Origin: Actinokineospora diospyrosa
GTDB taxonomy: Bacteria; Actinomycetota; Actinomycetes; Mycobacteriales; Pseudonocardiaceae
DNA length: 64,000 nucleotides
Direction of reading: 5' to 3'
Assembly (NCBI RefSeq): GCF_024171925.1
Contig: NZ_JAMTCO010000013.1
Coordinates: 124,001 to 188,000 of the forward strand
Translations under genes and position numbers: made by a program
The notes under the pieces: generated by a model
Told to the model about the DNA's origin: nothing
Databases searched by the model: none
The model's input: only the letters and a program-made list of their open reading frames with translations
In this document: positions 42,284-55,250 of the stretch, in pieces
Position numbering within the stretch: position 1 is the first letter of the stretch
Layout of the letters: each line of letters begins with the position of its first letter

Positions 42284-43500
42284 CCGGTGTACAACGGTTG
42301 TGCGTGCTTGTGGTTGAAGTCCCACACATCGTGGTCTTGGTCAACGAGGGCGCGCAGCGCGGTTCGTGATATCCCGTGGAGCGACCGCAACGCCTCCACC
42401 GCTGCCCGCAGCCGACTAGAGCGGTTGCGCATCACCTCCTCATACAACCGCGCTTGCCGGGCAGCCGCCCGGTCCAGGGTGAAGCGCTCGACAACCACCC
42501 GGTAGCCCGCCGCCGCCGACTCGCCGAGGAGTTGAGCGTCGTCGAGCAGGGTGGTGAGGATGGCGACGAGGCCGCGCACACTAGATTCCCGGTCGCGGTG
42601 GTCGCCGATGCCGTACCAGCCCGTGTAGAGGAAACGCGGTATCGACGCCGTGGACACGAGTTCCCAGAACCCATCCTCGCCTTGGATGATCGTCGGCTTC
42701 GCCATCCCCATTGCGCGCAGCGCCGAGTGACCCATGCCGATAACGATGTCCGCCGATCGGTAGAACGGGGTCGGATCCAGGGCCGCACCCGCCATGACGA
42801 TCCTGGCCCGCCCGCGCGCGGACACCGCCGCTGCGGCGTCGGTCACGACTGCGGCGGCGGGGCCGTCGCCGACGATGACAAGTTCGAGTTCCCGCTGGGG
42901 GCTCACCGCGCCTAGTCGGTCGACGGCGGCGATCGCGGCCAGGATCCCCTCCAGCTTGAGGGTCGGGTGCAGCCGCGAGACGATCACGATGGAGGTGGGT
43001 CCGGCGGTCCGCGCCCGCGCCGTCTCCCCGGGTTCCGGTCCGAGGTCGACCGGAGGCTCGATCACGGTGACCCGCGCCCGGTGCCTACGGCGCGCCTGCG
43101 CGGCGATGGCCGGGGTGCCGACTACCAGCGGCACGTGCGCGGGGAAGAAGTCTGGAACGCTCATCGAGTACACGGTCGACACCACGGGAACACCGCAGGC
43201 GACTTGGGCGGCCAGCACAGCGTCGACCGTCGGGCGCCACTCGAAGGCGTGCACGACATCGAACCGGTAGTCGGCAACCAGTGTGGCCAGTTCCCGCACC
43301 ACGGCGCCCTCCAGCCCCAATCGCGCACTCACCGACCGCGCGAATTGGATTCCCAACGGCTCCAGGAGTGGCACCAGCGGGCCGCCTTGGCCGTAGACCA
43401 CCACCTCGTGGCCGCGGCGCACCATGGCCCCCGCGAGTTCCATCGCGTTGATGTGGCTGCCGCAGATGCGCAGCCCGGTCGGGTACACCAAGATCCGCAA
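42280..43500 (-). CDS. Glycosyltransferase, GT4 family
   Basis: 406 residues with the proposed TTG start at 43500, just after GGGGGAG. The frame is open to GTG 43587, which would overlap the upstream gene by 64 bp and lacks a ribosome site. The N-terminal Rossmann domain starts RILVYPTGLRICGSHINAME with the nucleotide-sugar transferase helix, and the C-terminal donor domain has VSRLHPTLKLEGILAAIAAV, VIVGDGPA and GMAKPTIIQGEDGFWELV. The usual EGFG/E-x7-E motif is modified. The acceptor is unknown. The C-terminus runs into a HEPN relic, so the last few residues may be non-native. It follows the NB-ARC/TPR gene by 23 nt. Confidence 0.8.
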   Translation of the reverse strand: MRILVYPTGLRICGSHINAMELAGAMVRRGHEVVVYGQGGPLVPLLEPLGIQFARSVSARLGLEGAVVRELATLVADYRFDVVHAFEWRPTVDAVLAAQVACGVPVVSTVYSMSVPDFFPAHVPLVVGTPAIAAQARRRHRARVTVIEPPVDLGPEPGETARARTAGPTSIVIVSRLHPTLKLEGILAAIAAVDRLGAVSPQRELELVIVGDGPAAAVVTDAAAAVSARGRARIVMAGAALDPTPFYRSADIVIGMGHSALRAMGMAKPTIIQGEDGFWELVSTASIPRFLYTGWYGIGDHRDRESSVRGLVAILTTLLDDAQLLGESAAAGYRVVVERFTLDRAAARQARLYEEVMRNRSSRLRAAVEALRSLHGISRTALRALVDQDHDVWDFNHKHAQPLYTG

Positions 43501-43523
43501 AGACTCCCCCAGAGAAGCAGCCG

Positions 43524-47165
<3,642 letters not shown>

Positions 47166-47660
47166 TGCTCAACGCCCTGATGTTCGGCATGCTGCACTGC
47201 ACAGCCAGCTATGCCGCAGCCCAAGCAGGCGACCGCGACCGCAGCCGCGAACTCCTCGCCGACGCCGCCACCGCCGCGACCCGTCTCGCCGAGGGCAGCC
47301 TCCGGCAACGCACACTGCTGGGCAACATCATCAGCTACCGCATCTGCGGTGCCCACGCCCTCGGTGACCCCGCCGCAGGGCTCGCCCACGCCCACACCCA
47401 CCCACTCGCCTTGATCCCCGCCACCGAACGGCGCGCTCGCGTCCTGGTCGACACCGCGCGCTGCTGGTTCGACCACGGCAGCCCAGAACGGGCTTACCGC
47501 GCCCTGCTCGTGGCCGAGCGCACCGCGCCCGGCGAAACCCGCACCCGCACAGCTGTCCGCGACCTCGTCACCGACCTACGACACACACCGCACCAAGACG
47601 CCATGCCGCAACTGGCCCAACTCGCCCGCCGCGTCCACGCCGTAGCCTTACCCCCGGCCT
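47166..47660 (+). pseudogene. C-terminal TPR tail of an XRE-type regulator, fused to the transposase frame
   Basis: Directly after the transposase end, in the same frame, come ASYAAAQAGDRDRSRELLAD, NIISYRICGAHALGDPAA, ARVLVDTARCWFDHGSPERA and AVRDLVTDLRHTPHQD. This is the helical tail typical of actinomycete XRE-HTH proteins. The DNA-binding N-terminus is missing and the fused frame runs on to 47881 through unrelated sequence. The IS seems to have inserted in this gene. Confidence 0.6.
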
Positions 47661-48228
47661 ACACGCCGGTCCACAGACACTGGTCATGGCGCAGTGCACC
47701 CAGGATGCTCGCTCGGCATTGGTACATCAGGCCACCTCCGAAGCGACAATCGTCCGACCCAGTCCACCGACCAGCGCACGATGTCCGTCCCGGACAATGG
47801 GTCCAGCGGCCAGCCTATGTCTACCCTGCATGCTTGGAATACTTCACCCTCCGGAATAGAGGCCGCAGGGGCGGGCTCTAGGCAACCGAAACTCCTCGCC
47901 TCTCGGTGCTGGATCAAGCGGCGGCCACGTGGGTGCAAGATTAGCGACGGATTGGGTTGAAAGATAATTGAGTGGTCGCGAAAATTGCAGATTTCTGGCC
48001 GGATAAGGACTGGTGAATGGGCGAGTGGGTGATGTGATCATCACTCGATCGGCGTTGTTGGGCTGCTGTCGGTAGGTGTACTCCACCAGGTTTGGGCGGT
48101 GTCGGTGTATCGGCGCGGCAATGGGGTGGCAGGCGGTTTCGGTCTTGGCGAGCGCTCCCGTGGCTGCGCCATGATGGCCGAGCAAGATCGTGATCGGCGT
48201 TCCCCGGAGCTGTGAGGAGAACAAGCCT
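47661..48228. other. Gene-free stretch
   Basis: No supported frame. It is the junction between IS debris and the small protein at 48229 and is noticeably more AT-rich around 47940-48070. Confidence 0.4.
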
Positions 48229-48483
48229 GTGGCCAAGTACAAGACGTTCTACCAGGTCGGCGGATTCAACGGTGGGTGGAGTCCGGACGGTACGCTGGAG
48301 ATCAGCATCACCAGCCGCAGCGAGGTGATCGGGGCTTCGGCGCCCGCGACCGGGACGACGGTGACGTGGAGCGGTCCCAAGGGCAACGCGACGGTCACCT
48401 TCTTCGACAACGGGGCTACTTTCCAGGGCACGGCCCAGTTCCCCAACGAGGGGCCGATCGGCTACCGGGGAGAGCGCATCTAG
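48229..48483 (+). CDS. Small beta-rich hypothetical protein
   Basis: 84 residues from GTG 48229, with GAGGAG about 9 nt upstream. No signal peptide. The sequence alternates as beta strands (YKTFYQVGGFNGGWSPDGTL, GTTVTWSGPKGNATVTFF) and ends with a motif EGPIGYRGERI. Small single-domain barrel or sandwich proteins look like this. No family is recognised. Good ribosome site and codon use make it a real gene. Confidence 0.7.
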   Translation: MAKYKTFYQVGGFNGGWSPDGTLEISITSRSEVIGASAPATGTTVTWSGPKGNATVTFFDNGATFQGTAQFPNEGPIGYRGERI

Positions 48484-48628
48484 CCGTTCCTCCATAGTGG
48501 ACGGTTAGCGAAGTGGCTGAGTCATGCTCCCGCGCGAGATGGGGTCGCTCGCACGCCAGGATGAGTCTCTTCGGTGTCGACGATGGCCGACCGGTTCCCA
48601 AAGGCGAGGAGTGCAGCCAGCCAACCAG

Positions 48629-48669
48629 TGGGCAGCAGGAGGCGCCAACATGACGCCTCCTGCTGCCCA
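48629..48669. terminator. Perfect 16-bp terminator hairpin
   Basis: Arms 48629-48644 and 48654-48669 are exact complements (TGGGCAGCAGGAGGCG and partner) with a 9-nt loop. It could end the gene at 48229 or the minus-strand frame ending at 48754. Confidence 0.8.
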
Positions 48670-48753
48670 TGCCTCATTCCGCTACCCGCCCTTATTCCAC
48701 GGCGCACATGACATCGACGGCTGCTCTGTTGGAGGGCGAAGTTCTCGATGAGA

Positions 48754-48972
48754 TCAGACTCGCTTTGCTCCGCATCCCCCAAAGGGCTGATGACGGAGAC
48801 CACTCGCCGCCACCTGTGGCATAGTCGCACCAGACCGACCCGACCTCGGCGCCGTCGTGCGCAGCCCGGTTACGACGATCAACAGCCTTCCGGAGTTCCC
48901 CAACTCGTAGCTCCAATGAGCGTCGGCATCTTCGCCAAGAAGCCTCGTTATGTCGTTCAGGAGCCTCCCCAT
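48754..48972 (-). CDS. Possible small hypothetical protein
   Basis: 72 codons from ATG 48972, with AAGGA 7 nt upstream. The first 30 residues (GRLLNDITRLLGEDADAHWS) look protein-like; the rest is low-complexity. It may be the start of a gene whose end was lost. The hairpin at 48629-48669 lies downstream. Confidence 0.25.
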   Translation of the reverse strand: MGRLLNDITRLLGEDADAHWSYELGNSGRLLIVVTGLRTTAPRSGRSGATMPQVAASGLRHQPFGGCGAKRV

Positions 48973-49005
48973 TGTGTGTCCTTGAGGTCGGGTGGAACCC
49001 GTTGC

Positions 49006-49164
49006 GCAGTCATGCCTGTAGTCGGGCACGGTCAGCTCGGCGGTGCGCGCGGCGCCACTGGGCTCTGCGGTGGCTTCCAGCACCAGAACGTCCCATCCCA
49101 CGTCGGCCAGGATGTTCGCGGCCACCAGCCCGTTCGGCCCCCTGCCGACTACCACCGTGTGCGC
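49006..49164 (-). pseudogene. N-terminal relic of an FAD-dependent oxidoreductase
   Basis: Reads TVVVGRGPNGLVAANILADV, then WDVLVLEATAEPSGAARTAE and LTVPDYRHDC: the dinucleotide-binding start of phytoene-desaturase-like FAD enzymes. It breaks off after about 50 residues. Confidence 0.7.
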
Positions 49165-49249
49165 CGCCTCCAGAACCCGATCATTCGCCGCACTTCGCGT
49201 TGGCGTCGTCAGCCCGGCTCGCCGATGAGAAGCCGAACGGTCCCTCACG

Positions 49250-49369
49250 CTCGGATTGATCCCCGATCGGATCGCCGACCTGGAGATCATCACCTCCGAA
49301 CTGGTCGCCAACAGCCCGGTCCACGCGGGTGGTAGCTGCCGCGGTACACATCCCCGCCAGGACACCTAG
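49250..49369 (+). pseudogene. Relic of a RsbW-like ATP-binding (anti-sigma kinase-type) protein
   Basis: Reads LGLIPDRIADLEIITSELVA followed by NSPVHAGG, the N-box of actinomycete HATPase_c regulatory proteins (SELVxNxxxHA). It ends at TAG 49367-49369 shortly after. There is no start and the rest of the ATPase is missing. It abuts the oxidoreductase relic on the opposite strand. Confidence 0.6.
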
Positions 49370-49512
49370 GCGGGCATGGGCTCCCGTTGGTCCACCAACT
49401 CGCAGATCTCGTCCACCCCTAGGGCTTCTCGGAAAGTGCATTTCGCTTGTTGCGGTTGTGCGCCCGAGGCAGGCGACTGAATCGCCTGGGCGGGGGACAG
49501 GCTAGCGAGGCG

Positions 49513-50064
49513 TCAACTCTCCGTCGTGTGCGTGCGTTGGGCGGACCAGCCCACCGCACCTAAGGCGATCCAGGCGGCGCCTGCCACCACGGCCTGCCAG
49601 CCCGCCGCGGGTTCGCGCAGGAAGCCGAGCGCGTCGGGGAACGTCCGGGCCAAGCCGCTCAGTGCCAGGCCCGCGCCGCCCAGTGCGCAGGCCACGGCGA
49701 CCATCGGGAGGCGGTACCGCTGGACGGCCAGGCCGGTGAGGAATCCGGTGGCGGCCACGAACAGGACGGCCAGGACGATGTCGGTGCCCTGGAAGAGGCC
49801 GACTAGCTTGACCCCGATGATGGCGCCGGCGAGCGCGCCGACGAAGAACAGCCCGGTTCGGAACACCAGGACGACCAGTACCCAGGCCAGCGCCGCCACG
49901 GCGACCGCGATGATCACTGCGGCACCCGGGCCAGCGTCGAACGGCTCGGCCAACAGCCACCCCAGTGCCAAGCCCGACGCGATCACGGCGAGGTGTAGTG
50001 AGCGGACCCCGAGGAAGCACAGGACGACTCCCACCGCTATGACGACCACTCCGGACACGTCCAC
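49513..50064 (-). CDS. DUF4203 / TM198-like membrane protein
   Basis: 183 residues with seven hydrophobic helices and small-residue-rich loops (GVVLCFLGVRSLHLAVIASG, VGALAGAIIGVKLVGLF), the pattern of the TMEM198/DUF4203 family. GTG 50064 has AGGAGG 8 nt upstream; the GTG at 50073 overlaps it. It is read with the HdeD-like gene located 80 nt upstream. Function unknown. Confidence 0.8.
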   Translation of the reverse strand: MDVSGVVVIAVGVVLCFLGVRSLHLAVIASGLALGWLLAEPFDAGPGAAVIIAVAVAALAWVLVVLVFRTGLFFVGALAGAIIGVKLVGLFQGTDIVLAVLFVAATGFLTGLAVQRYRLPMVAVACALGGAGLALSGLARTFPDALGFLREPAAGWQAVVAGAAWIALGAVGWSAQRTHTTES

Positions 50065-50144
50065 CGGTCTCACCTCCTCGATCTCGCCCGCCTGTGGTCA
50101 GCGCCCATCGCGAACGTCTCGCCTCGGTCCGCACCACGCCGGGG

Positions 50145-50750
50145 TCATCCGTCTGTCGGGCGGGCGCGGACGGCTTCGACGGCGGTGATGGCGCCGAGCA
50201 CGATCAAGCTCACGCCGAGGGCCAACTCCAGTGCGGCCAGCGAGATCCCCGGCTGGAGCAGGACGTAGCCGCCCGCGACCGCGCTCAGCACGCCCAACGC
50301 GACCGACCACCCACGACCCTCACCACCCCGGTCGCCGAGCGCGGCCACCACCGCCAGGACACCGCCGACCAACCACCACGAGCCCACCAGAACCGCGAAC
50401 AACGCCAAGGTCTGCGACGGGGATCGCAGACACAGCAAGCCAACCAGGAGCGAGAACGCGCCAAGTACACCGAGTAGCACCCGCCCGCCCCCGGACTCCG
50501 AGCCGTCAGTGATCGCCTGCAGCACCCGCACCACACCGTTGGCGAGCAGGGTGATGGCGAACAGCAGCGCCAAGAGCACCAGCGAGGCCTCCGGCCAGAC
50601 AAGCGCGGCGATCCCCACCCCGACCATCAACACACCGTTGAGCACCCCCAAGCCCCGGCTCGACCCGGCACCGATCACCCGGCGTGGGCCGCCGACCGGG
50701 TCCACCCGCACCCCTGGCACCCCCGCGGCCACGGCTCGCTCCTCGCTCAC
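50145..50750 (-). CDS. HdeD-family (DUF308) membrane protein
   Basis: 201 residues from GTG 50750 with GGGAGG upstream. Six transmembrane helices come in three similar hairpins (VLNGVLMVGVGIAALVWPEA, LLGVLGAFSLLVGLLCLRSP, ALGVLSAVAGGYVLLQPGIS), each ending in a Pro-x-S/A turn, the HdeD/DUF308 signature. Relatives are linked to acid or envelope stress. Probably an operon with the DUF4203 gene. Confidence 0.85.
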   Translation of the reverse strand: MSEERAVAAGVPGVRVDPVGGPRRVIGAGSSRGLGVLNGVLMVGVGIAALVWPEASLVLLALLFAITLLANGVVRVLQAITDGSESGGGRVLLGVLGAFSLLVGLLCLRSPSQTLALFAVLVGSWWLVGGVLAVVAALGDRGGEGRGWSVALGVLSAVAGGYVLLQPGISLAALELALGVSLIVLGAITAVEAVRARPTDG

Positions 50751-51116
50751 GCGTCTCGACCTCCCTCGTCGGATGCGGCCAGCGTGCTGGTGATCTACCG
50801 GCGGGCGGATCACCCAGAACGGGCGGACCTCTCCAGCGTTGACCGACGTGGTCGAACCTGCGCAGGCCATGGGGTGGCTCCTGGGGTACGAACGCTTGTG
50901 TTCGCCGCCAAGCACGTCTCGACGACGTGCGCACCTGTGCGTATCGGCCTGGAGTCCACAACGGACATCAACGCTCCACCGCTGTCGGTGCCGGTTGAGC
51001 TGCCCTGATAGCGGCGTAGCAGCGGAAAGGAGCTCGCGAGTGAGTCAGGCACCAAGGGCGTTCTGGATGGCATGGCGCCGAACCAATGGGCTTCGAACCG
51101 GCGGGGACCGAGGTGC
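50751..51116. other. Gene-free stretch
   Basis: Upstream region of the HdeD-like gene and downstream region of the secreted peptide gene. The frames here are antisense-like and not supported. Confidence 0.4.
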
Positions 51117-51374
51117 CTATCGTCCGCTGTGGTTGAGGACGTTGCCGTTGACGCAATGGTTGGTCGTGTTCCCGCTCCACTCGCCACCGACCGGGACGAC
51201 CGCGAGCTCCTGGAAGCACACAGACGCAGCGCTGAAGTTCCAGTTGTTCGCCGCGTTCACACCAACACCGAAGTTGAGGTCAACCCCACCGTCGGCGAGC
51301 GCGGACCCCGCCGTGGCCACCGAGGCTGCCACCGCGACCAGCAGTCCACCCACGACTCGGGACAACACAGTCAC
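51117..51374 (-). CDS. Small secreted protein with two cysteines
   Basis: 85 residues. GTG 51374 has AGGAGA 5-7 nt upstream. Signal peptide VVGGLLVAVAASVATAGSALA (cut before DGG), then a mature chain of about 57 residues rich in Asn, Val and Gly with Cys in AASVCFQELAVV and NHCVNGNVLNH. Such small Asn/Val-rich exported proteins are common in filamentous actinomycetes and recall surface-fibre proteins, but no family assignment is possible. It is probably abundant outside the cell, judging from the strong ribosome site. Confidence 0.75.
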   Translation of the reverse strand: MTVLSRVVGGLLVAVAASVATAGSALADGGVDLNFGVGVNAANNWNFSAASVCFQELAVVPVGGEWSGNTTNHCVNGNVLNHSGR

Positions 51375-51709
51375 AAGAATCTCCTCTCAATAGGACTGGC
51401 GGCGCCACACTATTGGGGTTTCGGCGGCCTTCTGGTTGCGCGACGCACAGGAGTAGCCCGATCGTGTGAGCTCTGACAAGGTGACTAACAGTCGTTGTTC
51501 ACACACTTCAGGTAACTATCGTTGGTTTGCGCGCACCCTGCACGCCTCAGTTCGACCAGTGCGTTCACCGAGACCGCCGCCTAAACCACGCGGTCGCCCG
51601 GGCGGTGCCGCTGGGAACGTCACCTGAGTTCCCACCGCCATCCGTTCCCCCACCTCGAAGCGCTGTGTGGTCAGAGAAGAAGATGTTGTGCTGCGGGGCA
51701 GGATGTCCG

Positions 51710-51740
51710 CCGTGCGGTACCGGGCCCCGGTACCGCACGG
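51710..51740 (-). terminator. 31-bp palindrome, terminator of the RTX protein gene
   Basis: Perfect 15-bp arms (51710-51724 and 51726-51740) around one base, 12 nt beyond the stop at 51753. The near absence of a loop means the top pairs open in RNA. Confidence 0.85.
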
Positions 51741-51752
51741 CAGATGCCCTGG

Positions 51753-53876
51753 CTAGCAGCCGATCCGGGTATCGCCGGTGTCGGTGGTGCAGGTGTCGGT
51801 GCCCAGGCCGCCGTTGGCGGTGTCGCCGCCGACGCCGTCGTGGACGTCGATGGTGTCGTTGCCGAGGCTGCCGCTCATGGAGTCCGTGCCGTCGTGGTCG
51901 ATGAGGGTGTCGTTGCCGTTCTGGCCGTCGAGGGTGTCGTTGCCCGGACCGCCGTGGATGGTGTCGGCGCCGTTGTCGAACAGGTGCAGGAGCAGGTCGA
52001 GGATGGTCTCGCCGTAGGTGCTGTCGTCCCCGGTGCCCGCGTAGATGGTGTCGTTGCCGTTGCCACCGCTCACGACGTCGTCGCCCGCGCCCGCGTAGAT
52101 GGTGTCGTCGCCGTTGCCGCCGTTGATCGAGTCCTCGCCGCCGAGGCCGCAGATCACGTCGGCGGCGTTGGTCCCGATCAGCGTGTCGTTGCCTGGTGTG
52201 CCGGTGATGGTGCAGCCGAGGGAGTTGGTGATGCTCGTGGACTGGGCGGCGGTGTTGTTGCCCCCCGCAGAGTCGGGCTCCGCGGCCGAGACGGTGGCGG
52301 TGGCGGTGGCCGTGCCGGTGGCCGACGGGGTGACCGTGATGGTCGCGGTCGCGGAACTGGGGGCGGTGATCGCGCCGAGGGCGCAGGACACAGTCAGGGC
52401 GCTGACCGTGCAGGAGCCCTGGGAGGTGGTGACGGAGTTGATCGTCACCGGACCGGTCAGGGTGGTGGACGTGGTGACCGCGGTGGCGTTGGACGGTCCG
52501 GCGTTGGCGGCGGTGACGGTATAGGTGAACGGGTCGCCGCCCAGTGCCACGGGGTCGGCGGAGTCGGTCACGGAGACCGACAGATCGGCGTCGACGTAGG
52601 TGAACCGGTCGGCGGCCGAGGTGGCACTGGTGCCGGTCGGGGTGGTGACGGTGACGTCGACCGTCCCGGCCGCGCCCGCGGGCGCCACCGCGGTGATGGT
52701 CGTGCTGTTCACGACGGTGAACGAGGTCGCGGGGATCGCGCCGAAGCGGACCGCGGTGGCGTTGGCGAGGTCGGCGCCGGTCACGGTGACGGCGGTGCCG
52801 CCCGTGGTCGGGCCGCTGCTCGGGCTGACCGTGGTGACCTGGGGCTGGATCACCTGGGTGGTGACCACGCCGAACGGGCCGGAGCCGACCGGGATGGTGG
52901 CGGTCACCGTGTTCGTGGCGGTGTCGATGGTGGCCACCGAGGAGGCGCCGTTGTTGGTGGCGAACACGGTCGCGCCGTCGGCGGTGATGGTGATCCGGCT
53001 GGGGTTGCTGCCGACCGGGATGGTCGAGGTCAGGGTGTTGGTGGCCGTGGAGATCACCGAGACCGTGTCGGGGCCGATGTTCGCGACGTAGACGCGGCTG
53101 CCGTCGGGGGAGGCAACCACACCGGCGGAGATGGCGCTCGCGCCGAGGGCGAGGGTGCCGGTGACCGTGTTGGTCGCGGTGTCGACCACGACCACGACGC
53201 CGCCGCGGTGCGCGACGTAGAGCCGGGAGCCGTCCGGGGTGACGGCCTGGCCCGTCGGCCGCGCCTGCCCGGTGCCGATCGTCGCGGTGACCGTGGTGGT
53301 GGCGACGTCGAGCACCGACACGGAGGAGGACAGGTTGTTGCTCACGTAGGCGGTGGCGCCATCGGGGCTGATGGCCACCGTCGAGGGAGACGACCCGACC
53401 GCGGCGGTCGCGATCACCGTGTTCGTGCTCGTGTCGATCGTCGAGACCGAGTTGCCGCCGTTGTTGACGACCACGATCCGCGTGCCGTCCGGGGTGATCG
53501 CGAGCCCCGAGGAGGTGGAGCTCAGCGGGATGGTGGCCACCGTGCTCGCGGTCCCGGTATCGATCACCGAGATACCGCCCGCGAACTGGGTGACGTACAC
53601 GCGCGAGCCGTCCGGCGTGGCGACCAGTTCCAGGGGCGAGGCGCCGACGACGATGGTCGAGACCGTGGCAGCGGTCACGGTGTCGTACACGGTGACCGTG
53701 TTGCCACCGCTGTTGGCCACGTAGGCGAACTGGTGGGTGACGACCGGCGCTGCGGCCGCCGGTTGCGTGGCGACGGCGACCAACCCCGCCGACACCACGG
53801 ACACACCCACCGCCAAGGCCGCTCTTCGCCGCCACCCGGGCCTGCGGGGAGGCGCCTGTGAGAACGCGACATTCAT
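51753..53876 (-). CDS. Secreted YVTN-propeller / IPT / DUF11 / RTX repeat protein
   Basis: 707 residues. ATG 53876 follows AAGGGA; the frame is open to 54164 but the longer N-terminus has no support. Signal peptide with Arg run then VGVSVVSAGLVAVATQPAAA. Residues 40-340 hold about eight YVTN-type beta-propeller blades of the form VTPDGSRVYVxN with VxVIDTATNTV. An IPT/TIG domain (VSPSSGPTTGGTAVTVTGAD) follows, then a DUF11 domain (YTVTAANAGPSNATAV). The C-terminus has hemolysin-type RTX calcium repeats (GGNGDDTIYAGAGDD, GGPGNDTLDGQNGNDTLID). All parts are extracellular and it is likely a surface or matrix protein stabilised by calcium. It is unusual to find all four modules in one protein. Confidence 0.9.
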   Translation of the reverse strand: MNVAFSQAPPRRPGWRRRAALAVGVSVVSAGLVAVATQPAAAAPVVTHQFAYVANSGGNTVTVYDTVTAATVSTIVVGASPLELVATPDGSRVYVTQFAGGISVIDTGTASTVATIPLSSTSSGLAITPDGTRIVVVNNGGNSVSTIDTSTNTVIATAAVGSSPSTVAISPDGATAYVSNNLSSSVSVLDVATTTVTATIGTGQARPTGQAVTPDGSRLYVAHRGGVVVVVDTATNTVTGTLALGASAISAGVVASPDGSRVYVANIGPDTVSVISTATNTLTSTIPVGSNPSRITITADGATVFATNNGASSVATIDTATNTVTATIPVGSGPFGVVTTQVIQPQVTTVSPSSGPTTGGTAVTVTGADLANATAVRFGAIPATSFTVVNSTTITAVAPAGAAGTVDVTVTTPTGTSATSAADRFTYVDADLSVSVTDSADPVALGGDPFTYTVTAANAGPSNATAVTTSTTLTGPVTINSVTTSQGSCTVSALTVSCALGAITAPSSATATITVTPSATGTATATATVSAAEPDSAGGNNTAAQSTSITNSLGCTITGTPGNDTLIGTNAADVICGLGGEDSINGGNGDDTIYAGAGDDVVSGGNGNDTIYAGTGDDSTYGETILDLLLHLFDNGADTIHGGPGNDTLDGQNGNDTLIDHDGTDSMSGSLGNDTIDVHDGVGGDTANGGLGTDTCTTDTGDTRIGC

Positions 53877-54547
53877 GAGTTGGTATCCCTTCACGGGGTC
53901 CAAGTCCGCCCCGAACCACCCGGATCGAGCGGCCATCTGGCGGACACAATCGCGGATATGGGGCACGTCGGTATGGTGGGGCAGCCGACCGGGCATCGGC
54001 TCCGACAGCGACATCGGAGCGCGGCCAGCCCGATCGGGATCTTCATCCACCTTGTCGAACACTCTCTCCTGTAATGGCCGGAGAAATGGCAGGGGGCTGG
54101 CGTGTCGGTACTTCCGAACTGTCCATGTAGGACGAAGAGCTGCTTCAACTGCGTCGTCCATCATGGGCGGGATTGATGCCGGAGGTCAAGACGAGCCCGG
54201 TCGAACAAAGGGGTGACGCTGCCTCGGCAATGGAGTGACCGGGTGGCGAAATCGACCAGACCATTGATGCGGGTGGACTCCGCTTACTGCAATCGCATGT
54301 CGTCAACCTGCCCGTCGGAAGGGGCAAGATGTGTGGGACCTCGTGGCGGTGATGAACCACCGGTCACCCTCGGCTCAGGGTGATCAGGCAGCACAGACCG
54401 CGTGCGTGGTTTCGGACGCGTCCGCGGATCACCCGATGGATGCCATGGTCACCCGGTCAGCTCCGACCGCGGACATGGCCGCTACCGGGGTTGCTGTGCC
54501 ACCGGCGGGTCGGTTTGCGCAGGCTCTGCGCGTGAGAGGTTGGGCCG
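53877..54547. other. Upstream region of the RTX protein gene
   Basis: Contains the promoter of the RTX protein gene (minus). Frames between 54145 and 54540 have neither ribosome sites nor similarity. No repeat of note. Confidence 0.4.
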
Positions 54548-54850
54548 GTGGATGTGCGTGCCAGGAACAACGTGGTCGAGACCGGCAAGCGGGCCGGGCC
54601 GGTGGTTGTGCCGGCGCACGGGTTCGGCTGTGACCAGAACCTGTGGCGGTTGGTCGTGCCGGTGCTCGCCCGAGACCACCGGGGTGGTGCTGTTCGATCA
54701 CATCGGCGCCGGGCGTGCCGAGGTCGCGGCGTGGGACCCGGATCGCTACGCCACGCTCGACGGCTGGCCGTGACCGGGCACTGCCCGCAGCTCAGTACCC
54801 CGGAGGTCACCGCCGAGGCGATCCTGTCCTTCACCGCCGACCTGCGGTGA
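54548..54850 (+). pseudogene. RsbQ-like alpha/beta hydrolase relic
   Basis: Starts RARNNVVETG, then GPVVVPAHGFGCDQNLWRLV, the canonical RsbQ N-terminus with oxyanion HGFG. After ARDH the frame shifts (VVLFDHIGAGRAEVAAWDPD and RYATLDG). The middle, with the catalytic serine, is deleted, and the C-terminus GHCPQLSTPEVTAEAILSFT closes in another frame. Dead. Confidence 0.75.
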
Positions 54851-54904
54851 TGGCCTCGGTGGGATGCGAACCGGAGGCGGGCGGCGCAGAGGACGGGGCC
54901 CGAC

Positions 54905-54970
54905 GTGGGAACGGGCGACGCGGAGTTCTCCGCGTTGCTGGAGGACGACGTCGCGGAGCTGTACGTGGTG
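54905..54970 (+). pseudogene. N-terminal relic of a RsbP-like phosphatase
   Basis: DAEFSALLEDDVAELY is the characteristic opening of PAS-SpoIIE (RsbP-type) phosphatases, just downstream of the RsbQ relic as in intact rsbQ-rsbP pairs. The sequence diverges right after it. Confidence 0.55.
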
Positions 54971-55182
54971 TTCGCAACAGCCGTGATCGTCGCCAGAACC
55001 ACACCGCTTCGAGTCACCGCAGTGGCGGGTGGCGATGGGCGCACGGCCAAAACGGCTACCCTGGCAAGGGGACAGATCAGATCGCGTTTTACACCGTCAC
55101 CTCGAACTTGCTCGCTGAGCGACCGTCACGCATCGACACATTGGGAGCGGACAGGGCTGCTTGTGGAAGTCGATTGACGACA

Positions 55183-55219
55183 GGGTTCCCCGAGCCAGAG
55201 CTATGGGCTCGGGGAACCC
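55183..55219 (-). terminator. Perfect 14-bp terminator hairpin after the micropeptide gene
   Basis: GGGTTCCCCGAGCC (55183-55196) and its exact complement (55206-55219), 9-nt loop. It lies 31 nt beyond the stop at 55251 on the minus strand. Confidence 0.85.
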
Positions 55220-55250
55220 CACTAAAACTCCTGAGCGCCGCGACGGCCAA

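Noticed and set aside
51565-53949. Long alternate-frame reading of the RTX protein region
   Set aside because: Simple Arg/His-rich composition caused by the repeat structure; the called frame has signal peptide and domains.
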